DNA of 64,000 bases from Aurelia coerulea (GCA_039566865.1 CM076961.1:7029501-7093500), one strand, 5' to 3'. Counted from the stretch's first letter, positions 1-10,799 are shown. Translations and numbers: made by a program. Notes: generated from the sequence alone by a model not told the origin.

Positions 1-577
1 TATGAACTGTTATTACCCATTCTTAAAAAAGAAATGCCCGAATGGAACTTTTGGTAAATTTTTGTAATTGCAGACAGAATTTTTGATATCATTACGCTGC
101 TTCGCACATGGTCAGAAATTAGAGTTCTTTGGGCAAAACAATGTTATCAAAACTGCTCAAATCAAAGATTTACGATAAAAGAACCTATTTCTAGCTCTTT
201 GAAACATATTTTTTGAAGAATCAAAATAAAAAAAAAATGAAACACCTTATTTTCTGGGAATTTTAAAGAATTTAGATGTTTCAGAAAATCGAGGCCGTCT
301 GTCATCGACCAGTCAACAGCATGCGTAACTTTGAGCAATAAATCTTTTTTGTTAGCAAGTGTATGTAAAGGTAATGTATCCAAATTTAAGTTCAAGCTTA
401 TGGATTAGAAACATCAATACCACAAATCTGGAAAAACTCTCAAGCTGCCACCGCAGAGGCACATTGCAAGTGGCCAATGTTTCTGATATACCCGGTAAAG
501 AATAGGAATATGAACTACTGCTTAAATTGAAGGTAATAGTTAGACATTCCATCACAAAAAAACTGATGAGTACAGCT
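1..577. other. No recognisable feature
   Basis: AT-rich sequence with no gene I can recognise. A minus-strand open stretch from about 395 to 232 ends near a GTGTTT that could act as a weak splice donor, but it has no family resemblance that I know and no convincing acceptor, so I do not call an exon. Confidence 0.4.
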
Positions 578-580
578 TTA

Positions 581-1055
581 GGCTCCGTTCACACGATACC
601 GGATTCATTTCGTATCGGATTCCCTCACCCAATCCGATATAAAAATTTGTTTTGTTCACATGATATCGGATTGTTTTTCATACCGTTTACATTCTGTTCA
701 CACGGATGCGCTCCGCTCCGCACTGCGTGGCCTATTGTTTTTGCTATTCTTTGGCATAATTGTTCATGACAAAAGGCTCTCAGGTTACAAAAGCCTCAAG
801 GCGGCTATTGTTTCTGAAAACAATACACAAATCTTAACTTGAGTTTGCGGAGCGAAAAGCGTATCGGATTCATGCGTTCACACGAGCACAAAAGTGATCC
901 GATACGTTTCGTACCACCTTCAAAGCGGAGTGATTTCACTCCGCAAAAACGATACGTCGCGTATCGGATTGGGCCGTTGCCGTGTGAACAAAATGCCTAT
1001 CTGGTTTGAAAAGTAATCCGATACGAAGTGAATTCGATATCGTGTGAACACCACC
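581..1055. mobile_element. Harbinger-like MITE (TTA target duplication)
   Basis: The left end GGCTCCGTTCACACGATA is mirrored by TATCGTGTGAACACCACC at the right end, and both ends continue inward as related GTATCGGAT-type motifs. The element is flanked by TTA at 578-580 and 1056-1058. A 3 bp TTA/TAA target duplication with termini beginning GG is typical of PIF/Harbinger DNA transposons. There is no transposase inside, so this is a non-autonomous copy. The interior repeats the ends (GTTCACATGATATCGGAT near 654, CGTATCGGAT near 860 and 960), which makes it very palindromic. Confidence 0.7.
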
Positions 1056-1129
1056 TTAATAGCAGCAGAGTCTCTTTCAACTTGCCGCTGTTATTTCTAG
1101 TCCCAGTCTCTCCTATTCCCACTCAAGCA

Positions 1130-2025
1130 GTCAACAAAACTCGAATATCAAATCTATTATCAACATTTCCTTTTCGATCTCTTTTTTCAATAATCCAAAA
1201 AAATGCGAAGCTATTCATTTTTACTCTTCATTGCTTAAAGAGTATAAAAATAACAGGTTGAAACACCATATTTTGAGCTATACCGTATAGGGAACATCGT
1301 AAATCTTGCCCAATAAATACTATTTTGATATTTTTCATTGTTCTTCAAGCTCGCCATGATATATTCATTTCTTTTTGACATATGTGGCCAAACTATAAGC
1401 CTACACCCTTGTTGATATTAACTGAATTACGGATAATCTGGTAATACTACGTACAACCGCTCTTCCCGCTTCGTTATTGAATTTTTTTTAAACTTTTCCC
1501 CAAGCAGATTCAAGCGGATTCTGGATGTGTTGTAGAGAAAGAAATTCTGCACCGATTGATGTAAATTGCAACCTTGTAGTATTTTTCTGGCATAAGTCAC
1601 TTGTTGTCGAGACTACTATTATTTCAAGGGATTCTCGTAAGCTCCTTTATGACGTCACAACAACATTAAGCAGAATTTCAAGAAATAACTACAAAATTTG
1701 AAACTTACATGGAAAATGAACCAAAGCAACTATATACTGCCAAAATATGTCACAATATTGCCTTTGGTTCATTTAATACGAACAAGGGTGTAATATACAA
1801 AATAAATTAATTTGCAAATCATCAGTATCTTTTCAGTATGCTTCAAAACAACGCAGCTCTAAAGAGAACTAAATATGCTAATTCTAAAACCAATCGCAAC
1901 ATCAGTTATAGCTGGGAAAATGATTCGGTTTTTGATCAACTTGCCAAAAAAAAAGAAATTAAAAGATCAGCCATGTAATCAAATTTTTGCGATTTTCAAA
2001 AAGGGGAGTACTTTTTAGGGGCACA
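1130..2025. mobile_element. Diverged mariner-type MITE, relative of 58237-58781
   Basis: Two parts, about 1130-1403 and 1791-2025, align in order with the MITE at 58237-58781. Shared landmarks include CATCAGTATCTTTTCAGTATG against CATCAGTGCTTTTTGCAGTATG, GATCAGCCATGTAATCA in both, and AGTACTTTTTAGGGGCAC against AGTAATTTTTGTTGGGACAC near the right end. The copy is interrupted by a younger element (1404-1790). The left end is badly eroded, so the start is approximate. Confidence 0.5.
1404..1790. mobile_element. Nested MITE with TA target duplication
   Basis: Terminal inverted repeats CACCCTTGTT (1404-1413) and AACAAGGGTG (1781-1790) are flanked by TA at 1402-1403 and 1791-1792. Removing the element down to one TA restores alignment of the surrounding older MITE with its relative at 58.2-58.8 kb, which supports the boundaries. 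TA duplication suggests the Tc1/mariner group; no transposase is present. Confidence 0.65.
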
Positions 2026-3295
2026 TGTAATGCTAAGAAATTCCCAGCTTCAAGCCAATGATCTGTTGGGATGATTGCAGTTTGTGGGCAGCGCTAAATC
2101 ATACATTCCTTCTGCAGATATTAAAGTAAACCCTAACCTTAAACAAACCCCTAACTAACCCTAACTTACCCTGAAAACCTTTCTCTGAAACCAACCTTAG
2201 TCCTTTCCGTATGACATTACAATAGCACAATATTCGAATGCTGCCCGCTAAACTGTACTTAAACCGATCTATTTTTTCTATTTCTATTTTCTATCTATTT
2301 TTCCTAAAGGATGCAGTTTTCTAGTAAATAAATTGACAAGCTATCTTTACCTGTACAGACCAGCAAAAATACCAGCTCTCCAACCCCATCTACTGCCATT
2401 CTTTACAAAACCTTTTACCACCGCTGAATGATATTCTCTCTGCAATCAAATGATATCAATGTTGGACTGTCAGTTACTAGGTTCACCAGAGAGGGCTGGC
2501 CCTAATAGATGTTATCGCTAAAATGGTGACAGGGAGCTTATTTTACCAAGCTGCATCACATTTTTTGATCGAATTCCCATAGAATCGTTAATGATTCTTA
2601 ATCAGAACACAATGCATCTTCGTAAAAAGCTCCTTGTCCCTACCTGTAGCAATACCATCTATTGAGCACACTTAGAAAGGAACGCTATTTCTTTCATTGC
2701 GTATCTCGCTTTAAAAGAGCAACTTGCAAAGAAGAGGTCCCTTCAACCTCCTGAAAGATCGCTGTTTAACGGGAACGGCCATGGTGAATTGTCTTGTATA
2801 TAAATAGAACAAAGAAAATATTCAGACACAGCATTGTTTCTTTGGCAATGCATTGTTCACTGCGAGAGGGTGCAGATTTAATTTGAATGGGATATTTTTA
2901 GATTGCATTGCTCCTTGCAAATGCAAGCTTAACCTTTAAGCCCCGCATCATCTGAGCGTTATCCTTATTAATTCATTTCATAGTTATTTCATATTTCAAG
3001 ATTCATCTGAGGGAGGGTAGCCATGCAATACAAGTGTTAGTTTTCAATGGGCCCTCGAATACAATGCATATACAATTAAAAATAAAATTTAATTATGCAA
3101 AACCATAATATTAAGACTGTTCTCTTTCTCTTACAGTTTCGTGTCGCTGAACGTTGAAAAGTCGACGATATCCAAGTCTTTCTGTCTCTAGTCATTTGGA
3201 AGAAATGGTCACATGATAAGAAACTGTTAAAAACTATCATACTAAAACTTTTTAAAATATTCTAAATGTTATAAAGCCACTCAAAGGAAACCCAA
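2026..3295. other. No gene seen; short telomere-like tract
   Basis: No coding feature is recognised. Around 2128-2175 there is a degenerate run of CCCTAA-like words (AACCCTAACC, CCCCTAACTAACCCTAAC), which resembles an old interstitial telomeric repeat (metazoan TTAGGG). It is too short and impure to mean more. Confidence 0.4.
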
Positions 3296-3633
3296 TTGTT
3301 GCTTTGAGTGACAAGGAGAGATTTTGTATAACACAATAGCACCAGTTGATTTTGATTGACATCTCAATTAAAAGCGATTAGCAACTGCAGACAAAGGAAA
3401 TTCTCTCAACCAACAATTCAAAACAAATAAAGGCACAACAGTTGCTCCGAAACCATTAGGGGAAACTTTCGCCTTGTGCAATCGAAAGAAGGCTTTTAAG
3501 AGAAATTATGTGCTTATAACGAAAGATGAAGGGTAAAAAGAAAGACTTGCCTGGCGGATTTTGTTTATTTGCTTCAAGGGCTTTATTATTTTTATTTTTT
3601 TTTATTATCATTTCTTTCCTTAAAGTAGGCTTA

Positions 3634-4070
3634 GGGCCTGTTTATATGGGGAAAATCATCCCACCTTCCGGCCTGTGAGCTGAGAGGTGAGATCCCACCC
3701 TTCTATACGACCCCTTGTAATTTTCATCTTGCGTTCATATGGAAAGTGAGCTAGCCCGGCTAGGTGAGATCCCACTCGACGAGAGGTGGGATCTCACTGA
3801 AGTGGGATGAAAATTTTCCATATAAACGCTGTAAGGTGGGATGAAATCCTCTCTTTTGCGCACGCGCCAATATGAAAACAAAGGGAAACCTAATCCCTGC
3901 TGGCGCCAAACACCAATTACGATTGTTATTGTCTGAAATCACGGGCTGGGAGGTGGGATTGAAATGCTGGAAGGTGAGATGAAAATTACATATAAACAGA
4001 CGCAGATTTCATCCCACCTGACAGCTGATAGTCTGGAAGGTGGGATGGTTTTCCTCACATAAACAGGCCC
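3634..4070. mobile_element. Harbinger-like MITE (GGGCCTGTTTA ends)
   Basis: The ends are GGGCCTGTTTATATGGGG and its near-inverse finishing CATAAACAGGCCC, flanked by TTA at 3631-3633 and 4071-4073. GGGCCTGTTTR termini and a TTA target duplication are typical of PIF/Harbinger MITEs. The interior repeats the word GGTGGGAT or its complement many times in both orientations, so the whole element can fold into a long imperfect hairpin. There is no transposase. Confidence 0.75.
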
Positions 4071-4214
4071 TTAAAATACACTAGATAGCAACATTACTGC
4101 TAATTTAGGCCTACTATTTAGCAAACATATAAAATGAAATAAAATGAAATAAATGGTCCTATTTACACAACCGTTAAAAACATTAGATTGAACATAATGA
4201 CATAATCATAAATA

Positions 4215-6293
4215 TCATGTTAGATACCCAACCTGCGGAATGTATGTCTTGCATAGCCTACAGTTGCAGTTCTCGCCCTTCCAACATCTAATCAGGTTTT
4301 TAAAGATAGGAAGTGTGCTTGCTTGTTTCACTGCATTTGGCAAAGTGGACCAAAGTCTGTTTCCAAGGAAAGATCTAGTCTCAATTCCAAAGCTCGTCGT
4401 ACGCACTTTTGGAAGCTGTGAGTCGTTACCATGTCTTAGATTGTAGCCAATATTGCGCTCACTGAAAACATCCTTCATGAAAGGTGGATTTTGACCAGAC
4501 TTTGCTTTATAAACTTCTGTCATAAGCAACTGTAGATTCTTTACGTGGACGGATACCAAATTCCTTTGCTCGAAAAGATACTCAAAATCTGTTTGATGGT
4601 CTTTGTACACAAAACGCAATGCTCTTTCGTGGATATGATTTATTCTATGACTCAAAGTTCTGTCATAAAACATCCACACAAGTGGGCAGTAACTAAAATG
4701 AGACAAGACAAATGCTTGCATTACCTGCTTTAGCTTTTCCGTGTCCATGTAGCAGGATATTCTTGCAAGTGCATGAAGTTTTTGGCTGGCTCTTTTGCAA
4801 AGAGTTTTAACATGTTGTTTAAAGCTTAATGTTTGATCAAACGTTATCCCTAGAAGCTTCTCCTCTTTACTTTGTTTCACACTAGCTTCTCCTATTTTGA
4901 CAGAGACTTCGTTACTTTTCCCACCAAAAATCATCAAATGACATTTATCTTCATTTAGTTTCATAAGGTTGTTTGGAAACCATTCACTTATCTTAAACGC
5001 ATCATTCTCTAGTTTTGCGATAACATTCTCGACATTAGGACCACATACATAAATTGTTGTATCGTCCGCGTAATTGCAGACTTCGGTCTCTTCTAAGAAC
5101 AGAAACAAGTCATTCAGATAGATGTTAAACAGAAGGGGCCCCAAGACTGAACCTTGTGGTACACCCTGGTTGGTTTTTGTCCACGCACTGAACGAACCAT
5201 TCACCTTTACTCTCTGCTTCCTGTTTTCGAGATAGCTATGCAAAAACAGCAAGGCAGATCTACTGAAACAATACGCATTCAATTTTGCGATTAGTAATTC
5301 GTGATCTAGACAATATAAGGCCTTGGAGAGGTCTGTCAAAAGAGCCCCCACAACGCCTCCGTTGTCCACCGACTTGTTACAGGTTTCTATTAGACGTGGA
5401 AGTGCAAACGTTATCCCTAGAAGCTTCTCCTCTTTACTTTGTTTCACACAAGCTTCTCCTATTTTGACAGAGACTTCGTTACTTTTCCCACCAAAAATCA
5501 TCAAATGACATTTATCTTCATTTAGTTTCATAAGGTTGTTTGGAAACCATTCACTTATCTTAAACGCATCATTCTCTAGTTTTGCGATAACATTCTCGAC
5601 ATTAGGACCACATACATAAATTGTTGTATCGTCCGCGTAATTGCAGACTTCGGTCTCTTCTAAGAACAGAAACAAGTCATTCAGATAGATGTTAAACAGA
5701 AGGGGCCCCAAGACTGAACCTTGTGGTACACCCTGGTTGGTTTTTGTCCACGCACTGAACGAACCATTCACCTTTACTCTCTGCTTCCTGTTTTCGAGAT
5801 AGCTATGCAAAAACAGCAAGGCAGATCTACTGAAACAATACGCATTCAATTTTGCGATTAGTAATTCGTGATCTAGACAATATAAGGCCTTGGAGAGGTC
5901 TGTCAAAAGAGCCCCCACAACGCCTCCGTTGTCCACCGACTTGTTACAGGTTTCTATTAGACGTGGAAGTGCATGCTGTGTGCCATAGCCCTGCCAAAAA
6001 CCACATAAAAGAGGAGACAGGAAACTTTGGATGAATGGTAGCATTTGATTTTGCATTAACCGTTCGAAAATTTTTGAGATCGATGGTAAAATAGTTATTG
6101 GTCGATAATTCTTTTTTGAAAAGGCATCTTCTTGTTTAAAGAGTGAAGATACATCTCCAGCCTTCAGTTCTGCAGGAAACATGCACTTAGACATATGCGA
6201 GTTAAACAATATTTGGATAACAACACATAATACGTCAGAGTTTTCCTTAAGGATTCTTGCTGGTATACTATCAATTGGAGAGGCCTTATTCAC
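4215..6293 (-). CDS. LINE reverse transcriptase with in-frame internal duplication
   Basis: An open frame of 692 codons encodes a retrotransposon reverse transcriptase without its N-terminal part. Seen in order are an RT finger segment with NYRPITILPSISKIFERL (residues about 62-79), a palm block containing TDLSKAL (usually xDxxKAFD), GVPQGSVLGPLLFNIYLNDL and the catalytic YADD box. The segment from ALPRLIETCNKSVDNGG through KEEKLLGITF is then repeated, giving a second GVPQGS block and a second YADD. A single thumb/C-terminal region follows, ending in CRLCKTYIPQ. The repeat is 189 residues with only one difference noticed (C/S after KIGEA). The enzyme would be expected to be non-functional because the palm is doubled. 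It is a mobile-element gene, CR1/Jockey-like in motif order; the exact clade is not determined. Confidence 0.85.
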   Translation of the reverse strand: MNKASPIDSIPARILKENSDVLCVVIQILFNSHMSKCMFPAELKAGDVSSLFKQEDAFSKKNYRPITILPSISKIFERLMQNQMLPFIQSFLSPLLCGFWQGYGTQHALPRLIETCNKSVDNGGVVGALLTDLSKALYCLDHELLIAKLNAYCFSRSALLFLHSYLENRKQRVKVNGSFSAWTKTNQGVPQGSVLGPLLFNIYLNDLFLFLEETEVCNYADDTTIYVCGPNVENVIAKLENDAFKISEWFPNNLMKLNEDKCHLMIFGGKSNEVSVKIGEACVKQSKEEKLLGITFALPRLIETCNKSVDNGGVVGALLTDLSKALYCLDHELLIAKLNAYCFSRSALLFLHSYLENRKQRVKVNGSFSAWTKTNQGVPQGSVLGPLLFNIYLNDLFLFLEETEVCNYADDTTIYVCGPNVENVIAKLENDAFKISEWFPNNLMKLNEDKCHLMIFGGKSNEVSVKIGEASVKQSKEEKLLGITFDQTLSFKQHVKTLCKRASQKLHALARISCYMDTEKLKQVMQAFVLSHFSYCPLVWMFYDRTLSHRINHIHERALRFVYKDHQTDFEYLFEQRNLVSVHVKNLQLLMTEVYKAKSGQNPPFMKDVFSERNIGYNLRHGNDSQLPKVRTTSFGIETRSFLGNRLWSTLPNAVKQASTLPIFKNLIRCWKGENCNCRLCKTYIPQVGYLT
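4838..5971 (-). repeat. Two tandem 567 bp copies inside the LINE RT gene
   Basis: Positions 4838-5404 and 5405-5971 are near-identical direct repeats with a period of exactly 567 bp (189 codons), so the reading frame is kept. The junction shares only a short CA microhomology (TCAAACG at the left boundary, GCAAACG at the junction, GCATGCT at the right boundary). One base difference was noticed (CACACTAGCTTC against CACACAAGCTTC). This is either a very recent tandem duplication or an assembly artefact. Confidence 0.85.
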
Positions 6294-6620
6294 ATTAAGT
6301 TGGTTTACTTTGGTAGCAATATCACCAGTGGAAACTTCCCTAAACTCAAATTGGCTGGCGACCTTGATATTCTCTCTGATTTTCCAAATACTTGGATGAG
6401 CATCATATTTCCTGATAGCTTTTTCTACGGGATCTTGTATGTAATTTGCAGGAAGCAGAACTGAGTCACAAGCAGAGATCCCTAGACTGTATGTTATAGT
6501 TGCAAAATGATGATTGTGGTGATTGTTGCATTTAAGCCAAAAATACGCGATAATTAGAATGACTTATGCACGGCTTCTGTATTAAATAAAAAAATCCGCC
6601 AGGCAGGACCTTAGATTTAA

Positions 6621-7491
6621 CCCTATCCAGACTAGGGGGGAGCACAAAGTGCCTCCCCCCTAGTAAACTTTTCCACACAGCTCGTCGAGTATCTCTAGAA
6701 TAGTCTAGCTCTCTTGTGACTTTTAGTTTCTATCTATGAAACATCTTTTCATGTCAATTTCAACAATTTTGACACTGATTCCGGGGGTCAACACATGACT
6801 TTAAATTGAGTGTTCCGCAAAATAAATACATTTAAAGTCATAGCTTTGGAACCACTGGCTCTGTGACAATGACACAAACATTGTTGAACTCGTCTTGAAA
6901 CAAGCTTTCATTTGATATATAGTTTATTGATTTTTGATGACGTCATCAACAAGTGGTTGTTGCGCATGCGTACTGACGAAAAACCATGTTATGCTTCATT
7001 TTTAGAAAAATGAGTGCCATAATATGATGCAGCAGGTTTTTTTGTGTATTTTTAGCATTTTTTGCTATTTTTAAAAGTAATTTATAATCAATTTTTGACA
7101 AAAATCGCTCTAATTTTCGTACAACATAAATATATGCTGACATCAGCAAAAATATTAGTGTTAAAAAGCAAAAATTGGAAACTAAGAATTACAAGGATAT
7201 AATCCTTCTATGTTTCAAATATCACATCAATATATTCCATCAATTTGGAGTTATAGCGCGACAAAGTACGTGTGGTTTTACACCTAAATTTGCAGAATTT
7301 GCTGAGGTCAGCACTTAATCACGTGACATAAACAAAAACAAATCACATCACCTTGTTTGCCTTATCATGTTTGTTACTTGTGCCAAGTTTCAAGTCTCTA
7401 GCACTTATGATTCTGAGAAAAACCAGAGGGGTACTTTGTGCCCCCCCCCCCTAGTCTCCCCAAAGTTTCAAAAAGCCTAATCTGGATAGGG
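6621..7491. mobile_element. piggyBac-like MITE (TTAA target duplication)
   Basis: The left end CCCTATCCAGACTAGGGG is mirrored by a right end finishing CTAATCTGGATAGGG. The element is flanked by TTAA at 6617-6620 and 7492-7495. TTAA target sites with termini starting CCCT are diagnostic of the piggyBac superfamily. A second inverted block lies just inside: AGCACAAAGTGCC near 6641 and ACTTTGTGCCCC near 7433. There is no transposase ORF, so it is non-autonomous. It split the right arm of the older foldback element. Confidence 0.8.
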
Positions 7492-8084
7492 TTAATCCCT
7501 CTTCTTTCGTGATAAGCATATAACTTCTCTTGAAAACCACCTTTCGCTTTCACAAGGCGAGCGTTTGCCTACTGGCTTCGGGGCAACATTTGCGGCTTTG
7601 TTTGTTTGTTTGTTTTGAATTACTGGTTGAGAGAATTTCCTTCGTCTGCAATCGATAATCGATTTGAAATTGAGGTGTCAATTGTAGCAACTGATGTTAT
7701 TGTTTCACAAAATCTGTTCTTGTTGCTTTGAGTATTCAAAATCTGACAATTCTAAGAAACTTTCAGGACTGGCTTAAAGACTTAGGGATCGCTTGAATTG
7801 TTCGATTGTCTTCAAGCCAATTTTGCAGACTGTAAATTTCATCCACATTTCAGGTGCAAGTTTGGGCTCTATTGCAAGTTTGGGAATCAGTTGAATATCA
7901 GCTGAAATGATCCCATTTTCTGGATACCCAATCAAAACTTTCAGCAACTCATATTTTCAACACAGAGCTGGCAAAATTTTTTTACCATCCAAGTTCCAGG
8001 AAATCAATTTCTTCTACAACTTCCTGCTGTTCAAAAGACTAAACTGAATCGAAAATTAACTGATCAATTCAGATAGGTCCTTGA

Positions 8085-8790
8085 ATTTACCTCGAATCAA
8101 TCCCTGATGCTTTTCACGTACTCCACGATAGTGGACTTGAAGACGATAACCTCGTTTTTTGATACAGGTGTATTGAAGGTTGGAATAATAATCTTGAAAA
8201 TCCACATTTGCATCCACCTCCAAACCAGAGCTTTTGGGTTTTGGCCTAAATTTCACAGCGATGGTCAGAGAATTTCCTTTATCATAGACATAAGCATGGT
8301 AATGTTTGACAAGGACTCTTGCTCCGGTGCACATTTGAATAGAAATTAATCAACTGAAAACTGACAAACATGTTACTAATGTAGTCACCCACCAAGAAAC
8401 ATGTCTCTTTAGTAAAAATGCATTGGAGCATTTGTATGTTCCTTACGTACTGGTATATGCGACTGTTATATACAAATGTTATCAGGCAGATGTAATTTAA
8501 AACTTTAAATTGGCAGATCTGATTGTAAACTTACGTTTCAGATTTCTATCGAAATTGTGTTCCAAAGCACGAGGTTTCTTGCTTGAACTTCATTTAATTT
8601 TTAGGAGATTCCACAACAATGTGTTCACAGCTTAGGCCAAAACCTGGTTTGGAGGTGGGGGAAAATTCGAACTTTCAACATTAATATTTCAATCCTCTAT
8701 ATCAAAAAATATCAACGGACGAGGTATCTATGTTCAAGTTCATTATCAAGAAATATTTAAAAAAGATTGTGGATTGATCAAAGCTTAACT
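8085..8790. mobile_element. Foldback element, diverged member of the 39.6/51.1 kb family
   Basis: The left arm (about 8085-8255) and right arm (about 8632-8790) are inverted copies around CTCCAAACCAGAGCTTTTGG and its counterpart near 8636 (TTAGGCCAAAACC then GGTTTGGAGGT). The same arms occur at 39.65-39.86/40.40-40.61 kb and at 51.17-51.37 kb. The arms are partly open on the minus strand and read FRPKPKSSGLE here and FRPKPKTSGLE in the 39.7 kb copy; I treat that as conserved terminal repeat rather than protein. It lies just downstream of TIMMDC1-like exon 2. Confidence 0.65.
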
Positions 8791-8851
8791 CTTATTGCAA
8801 CACCTGATCAGATATGTTGGCTTTTCTTAGCACACCTGGTACTGTACTCAC

Positions 8852-9005
8852 ATGTGCTTGCATTTTATTTGGATACATTGTGAGTTGGTTGGCAACAATA
8901 TGATCAGAGCCTGCAACTCTAGCACCAAGTCTTCCACCAATAATAAATCCAGCAATGCTACCAGCGCATGTTGCCAATGAGAAGTTCTTGTACAGTTCTG
9001 ATTCA
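8852..9005 (-). CDS. TIMMDC1: TIMMDC1-like gene, coding exon 2
   Basis: This is an internal exon of a minus-strand gene. The acceptor is CTTTTTCACAG ahead of 9005 and the donor is GTGAGT starting at 8851. The exon starts with one base that completes a split Ser codon from exon 1, then encodes 51 residues. These include a small-residue membrane helix (CAGSIAGFIIGGRLGARVAG) and then SDHIVANQLTMYPNKMQAH. Alignment from memory with animal TIMMDC1 (first membrane segment, then AxxxxI...Q...Y.N+...AH) is good. In the known family the protein is a mitochondrial inner-membrane TIM17/22/23-fold factor needed to assemble the membrane arm of respiratory complex I. The following exons, which should encode the remaining helices, were not found between 1 and 8851. 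Another small TIM17-fold protein is the alternative. Confidence 0.65.
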
Positions 9006-9271
9006 CTGTGAAAAAGATCAATTTTCTCATTCAAAGTTACAGCAAATAGGGTGAATGATACAGTAAGTGATATATTTTGGCTAGGGTAAGATCCCGCAAG
9101 AATTAAATGACTTGGCTAGTATAAGATTATGCACGAATTAAGCAGCTACTCGTAGAACTGCTCATAAACAATCCATTATTCAACGACCAAGTAAGTTTTC
9201 TCGAAGGGTTTTCCCACAAACCTTAAAAATTTCAATGTTTTTTTTCAATCAATGTTTGGCTGTTTCCAGAC

Positions 9272-9474
9272 TAAAGACGGGTTTCCAGTTCGGCGAATTT
9301 TGTCACGCAGATGACTATTTGAGTCCAACAACTATCTGAGCATGCGCAGTTCATAATCACGCGATCGCTGGCGAGCGCGACCAGTTTTGGGAGTTGAATC
9401 ATGTTCAGATCCTTCGCGACCAAGGCGATCGAACAGCGCGCGACCAAATTCGCTGAACTGGAAACCTGCCTTAA
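9272..9474. mobile_element. Short MITE with GGTTTCCAGTTC ends
   Basis: The left end GACGGGTTTCCAGTTCGGCG is mirrored by the right end CGCTGAACTGGAAACCTGCC. The interior includes a GC-rich patch with several GCGATCGC-like words. Target duplication is not certain (TAAA on the left, TTAAG on the right). About 200 bp, no coding content. Confidence 0.6.
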
Positions 9475-9479
9475 GTAAT

Positions 9480-10799
9480 TTAAAAAACTGTTAATGTGAA
9501 GTTCCTCTACAATTCTGATTCAATGTGAAAAAGACAAATTCCCTGACTTAAAGTGAGTGCAAACCGGGTGAATTGGTTAGTGTAAGGAGGTTGTGCAAGA
9601 ATAAAGTGACTACTCATGCAACTGCTCACAAGCAATCCTTTTATTACTCACTAGATTTTCTCCAAGACTTTTCCCACAATCTCTTTTTCAATCAATTTTC
9701 AACTGTTTCCAAACAAAGAAATGTACTAAGACATTTCTAATGAGAACTTCCTGTACAATTTTGACTGAATGTGAAAAAAGATAATTTTTTGTTTGAAATT
9801 GAGTCGTTGAGGGCAAATGGCTCGAAAGCTCATTATGAGTTATTTTCTTTTGTCCTCTTCTGCACCTTTAGTAAAATAGATGTTTTTCATGTACTGATAC
9901 TTGTAAGCGTCCTTTCCTAGATATTATATCATCTTTTTATATTAGACTATCATGCAAGCTTAGCTGAGAATATTCATGAAATGAAAAATGAAATGAAAAG
10001 CGTCAAAATGTGAGGAATCTATGAGTCAAAAAAGCAAATCTATGTCACTAGCACTCTCAATAAAATCTATGCTTCCAAAAAATCATGTGGCTGTTTGCCA
10101 GTGAAGTTGAATCACATCATTTACATTATGAAATACACCACCTGGCATCCGAAAACTTAAAGGATCAGCTTCTTGCTAAAAATCAGTCAAAAATGCATTT
10201 AAAAGGTGCAATCTTTGAATGATTGGTGTGGTGTGAATTGAAATCAAAGACAGTCACGTTTCAAAAGGCTATCGAACTAGCGTGAAACCACTATCTTTGT
10301 GGAGCATGAATCCGAAATCAATCTGGCTCCCTTGACCTTCGTCTACCTGGCCTGTATTGACGCGTAGCAATTGACGGACAATACGTTCAATGCATTGATT
10401 GCATAGCAATTGATAATTCCTTTAGTTACGGTATTTTCTTGGATGAGAAAACGGGGCGCCCTGCAAATCAACAAGTTGTGTAGGTAGCATCTGCATCAAA
10501 TCAAAATGTTAAGCTTTATCGAGTTTGTTTTCACCCAGAGACTCAAAAAACTTGAGGGGCAATTCACTGCCAAGTATCTCATACACCTTTAGCAAATACT
10601 TTTTTCCTAAGAAAGCTATTTCCAAAACGCATTTGATCAATTTTCCATCAACAGACTGCTGCACTTTCCTACTCTCATACCCACGAAAAACCAACTTTAA
10701 TTTCCACGTCATTGACATTCTCCAGTTACGTAAAGTTTTTGGCAAATTCAAACCTAAAAGGGGTGTGGTACTGATGGCATTGCTGGTTGTTTTCTAAAA
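9480..10799. other. No recognisable gene
   Basis: Intronic sequence. Around 9490-9560 and 9740-9790 there are degraded direct repeats of the exon 2 5' region. For instance GAAAAAGACAAATTC and GAAAAAAGATAATTT resemble the stretch around 9008-9025, and TTCTGATTCAATGTG near 9513 resembles TTCTGATTCACTGTG near 8996. They look like old tandem duplications of that boundary with no coding potential left. Nothing else is recognised. Confidence 0.4.

Larger units (their letters stand above)
4130..6490 (-). mobile_element. 5'-truncated non-LTR retrotransposon (LINE)
   Basis: Minus-strand LINE fragment containing a reverse-transcriptase ORF (4215-6293) whose reading frame continues upstream to about 6480. 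The 3' side ends in an AT-rich tail with repeated ATTTC words near 4130-4155. Its C-terminal coding sequence is related to the LINE tail at 17992-18269, so this is a multi-copy family. Endonuclease and ORF1 are not present. It sits inside the foldback element 3300-7740. Confidence 0.8.
3300..7740. mobile_element. Composite foldback element with nested insertions
   Basis: The left arm (about 3300-3567) reappears inverted at 6592-6616 plus 7496-7740. Examples are CTTGCCTGGCGGATTTTG against AAAATCCGCCAGGCAGG, and GGAAATTCTCTCAACCA against TGGTTGAGAGAATTTCC. The arms enclose a Harbinger-like MITE (3634-4070) and a LINE (about 4130-6490). The right arm is itself split by a piggyBac-like MITE (6621-7491). 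The arms are diverged by many substitutions, so this is the oldest layer. The outermost ends and target duplication are unclear. Confidence 0.55.

Noticed and set aside
232..395. Third exon of the TIMMDC1-like gene
   Set aside because: The peptide lacks the expected membrane helices and RYGWRWG-type motif, and no good acceptor is present.
2128..2175. Telomere or chromosome end
   Set aside because: Only a few degenerate CCCTAA words surrounded by ordinary sequence.
4215..6293. Host or bacterial-type reverse transcriptase (retron, DGR)
   Set aside because: Motif order, C-terminal region and related copies show an ordinary non-LTR retrotransposon.
8056..8334. Minus-strand gene with FRPKPKSSGLE peptide
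   Set aside because: The same peptide occurs in the arms of foldback copies at 39.7 and 51.2 kb, so it is repeat sequence.
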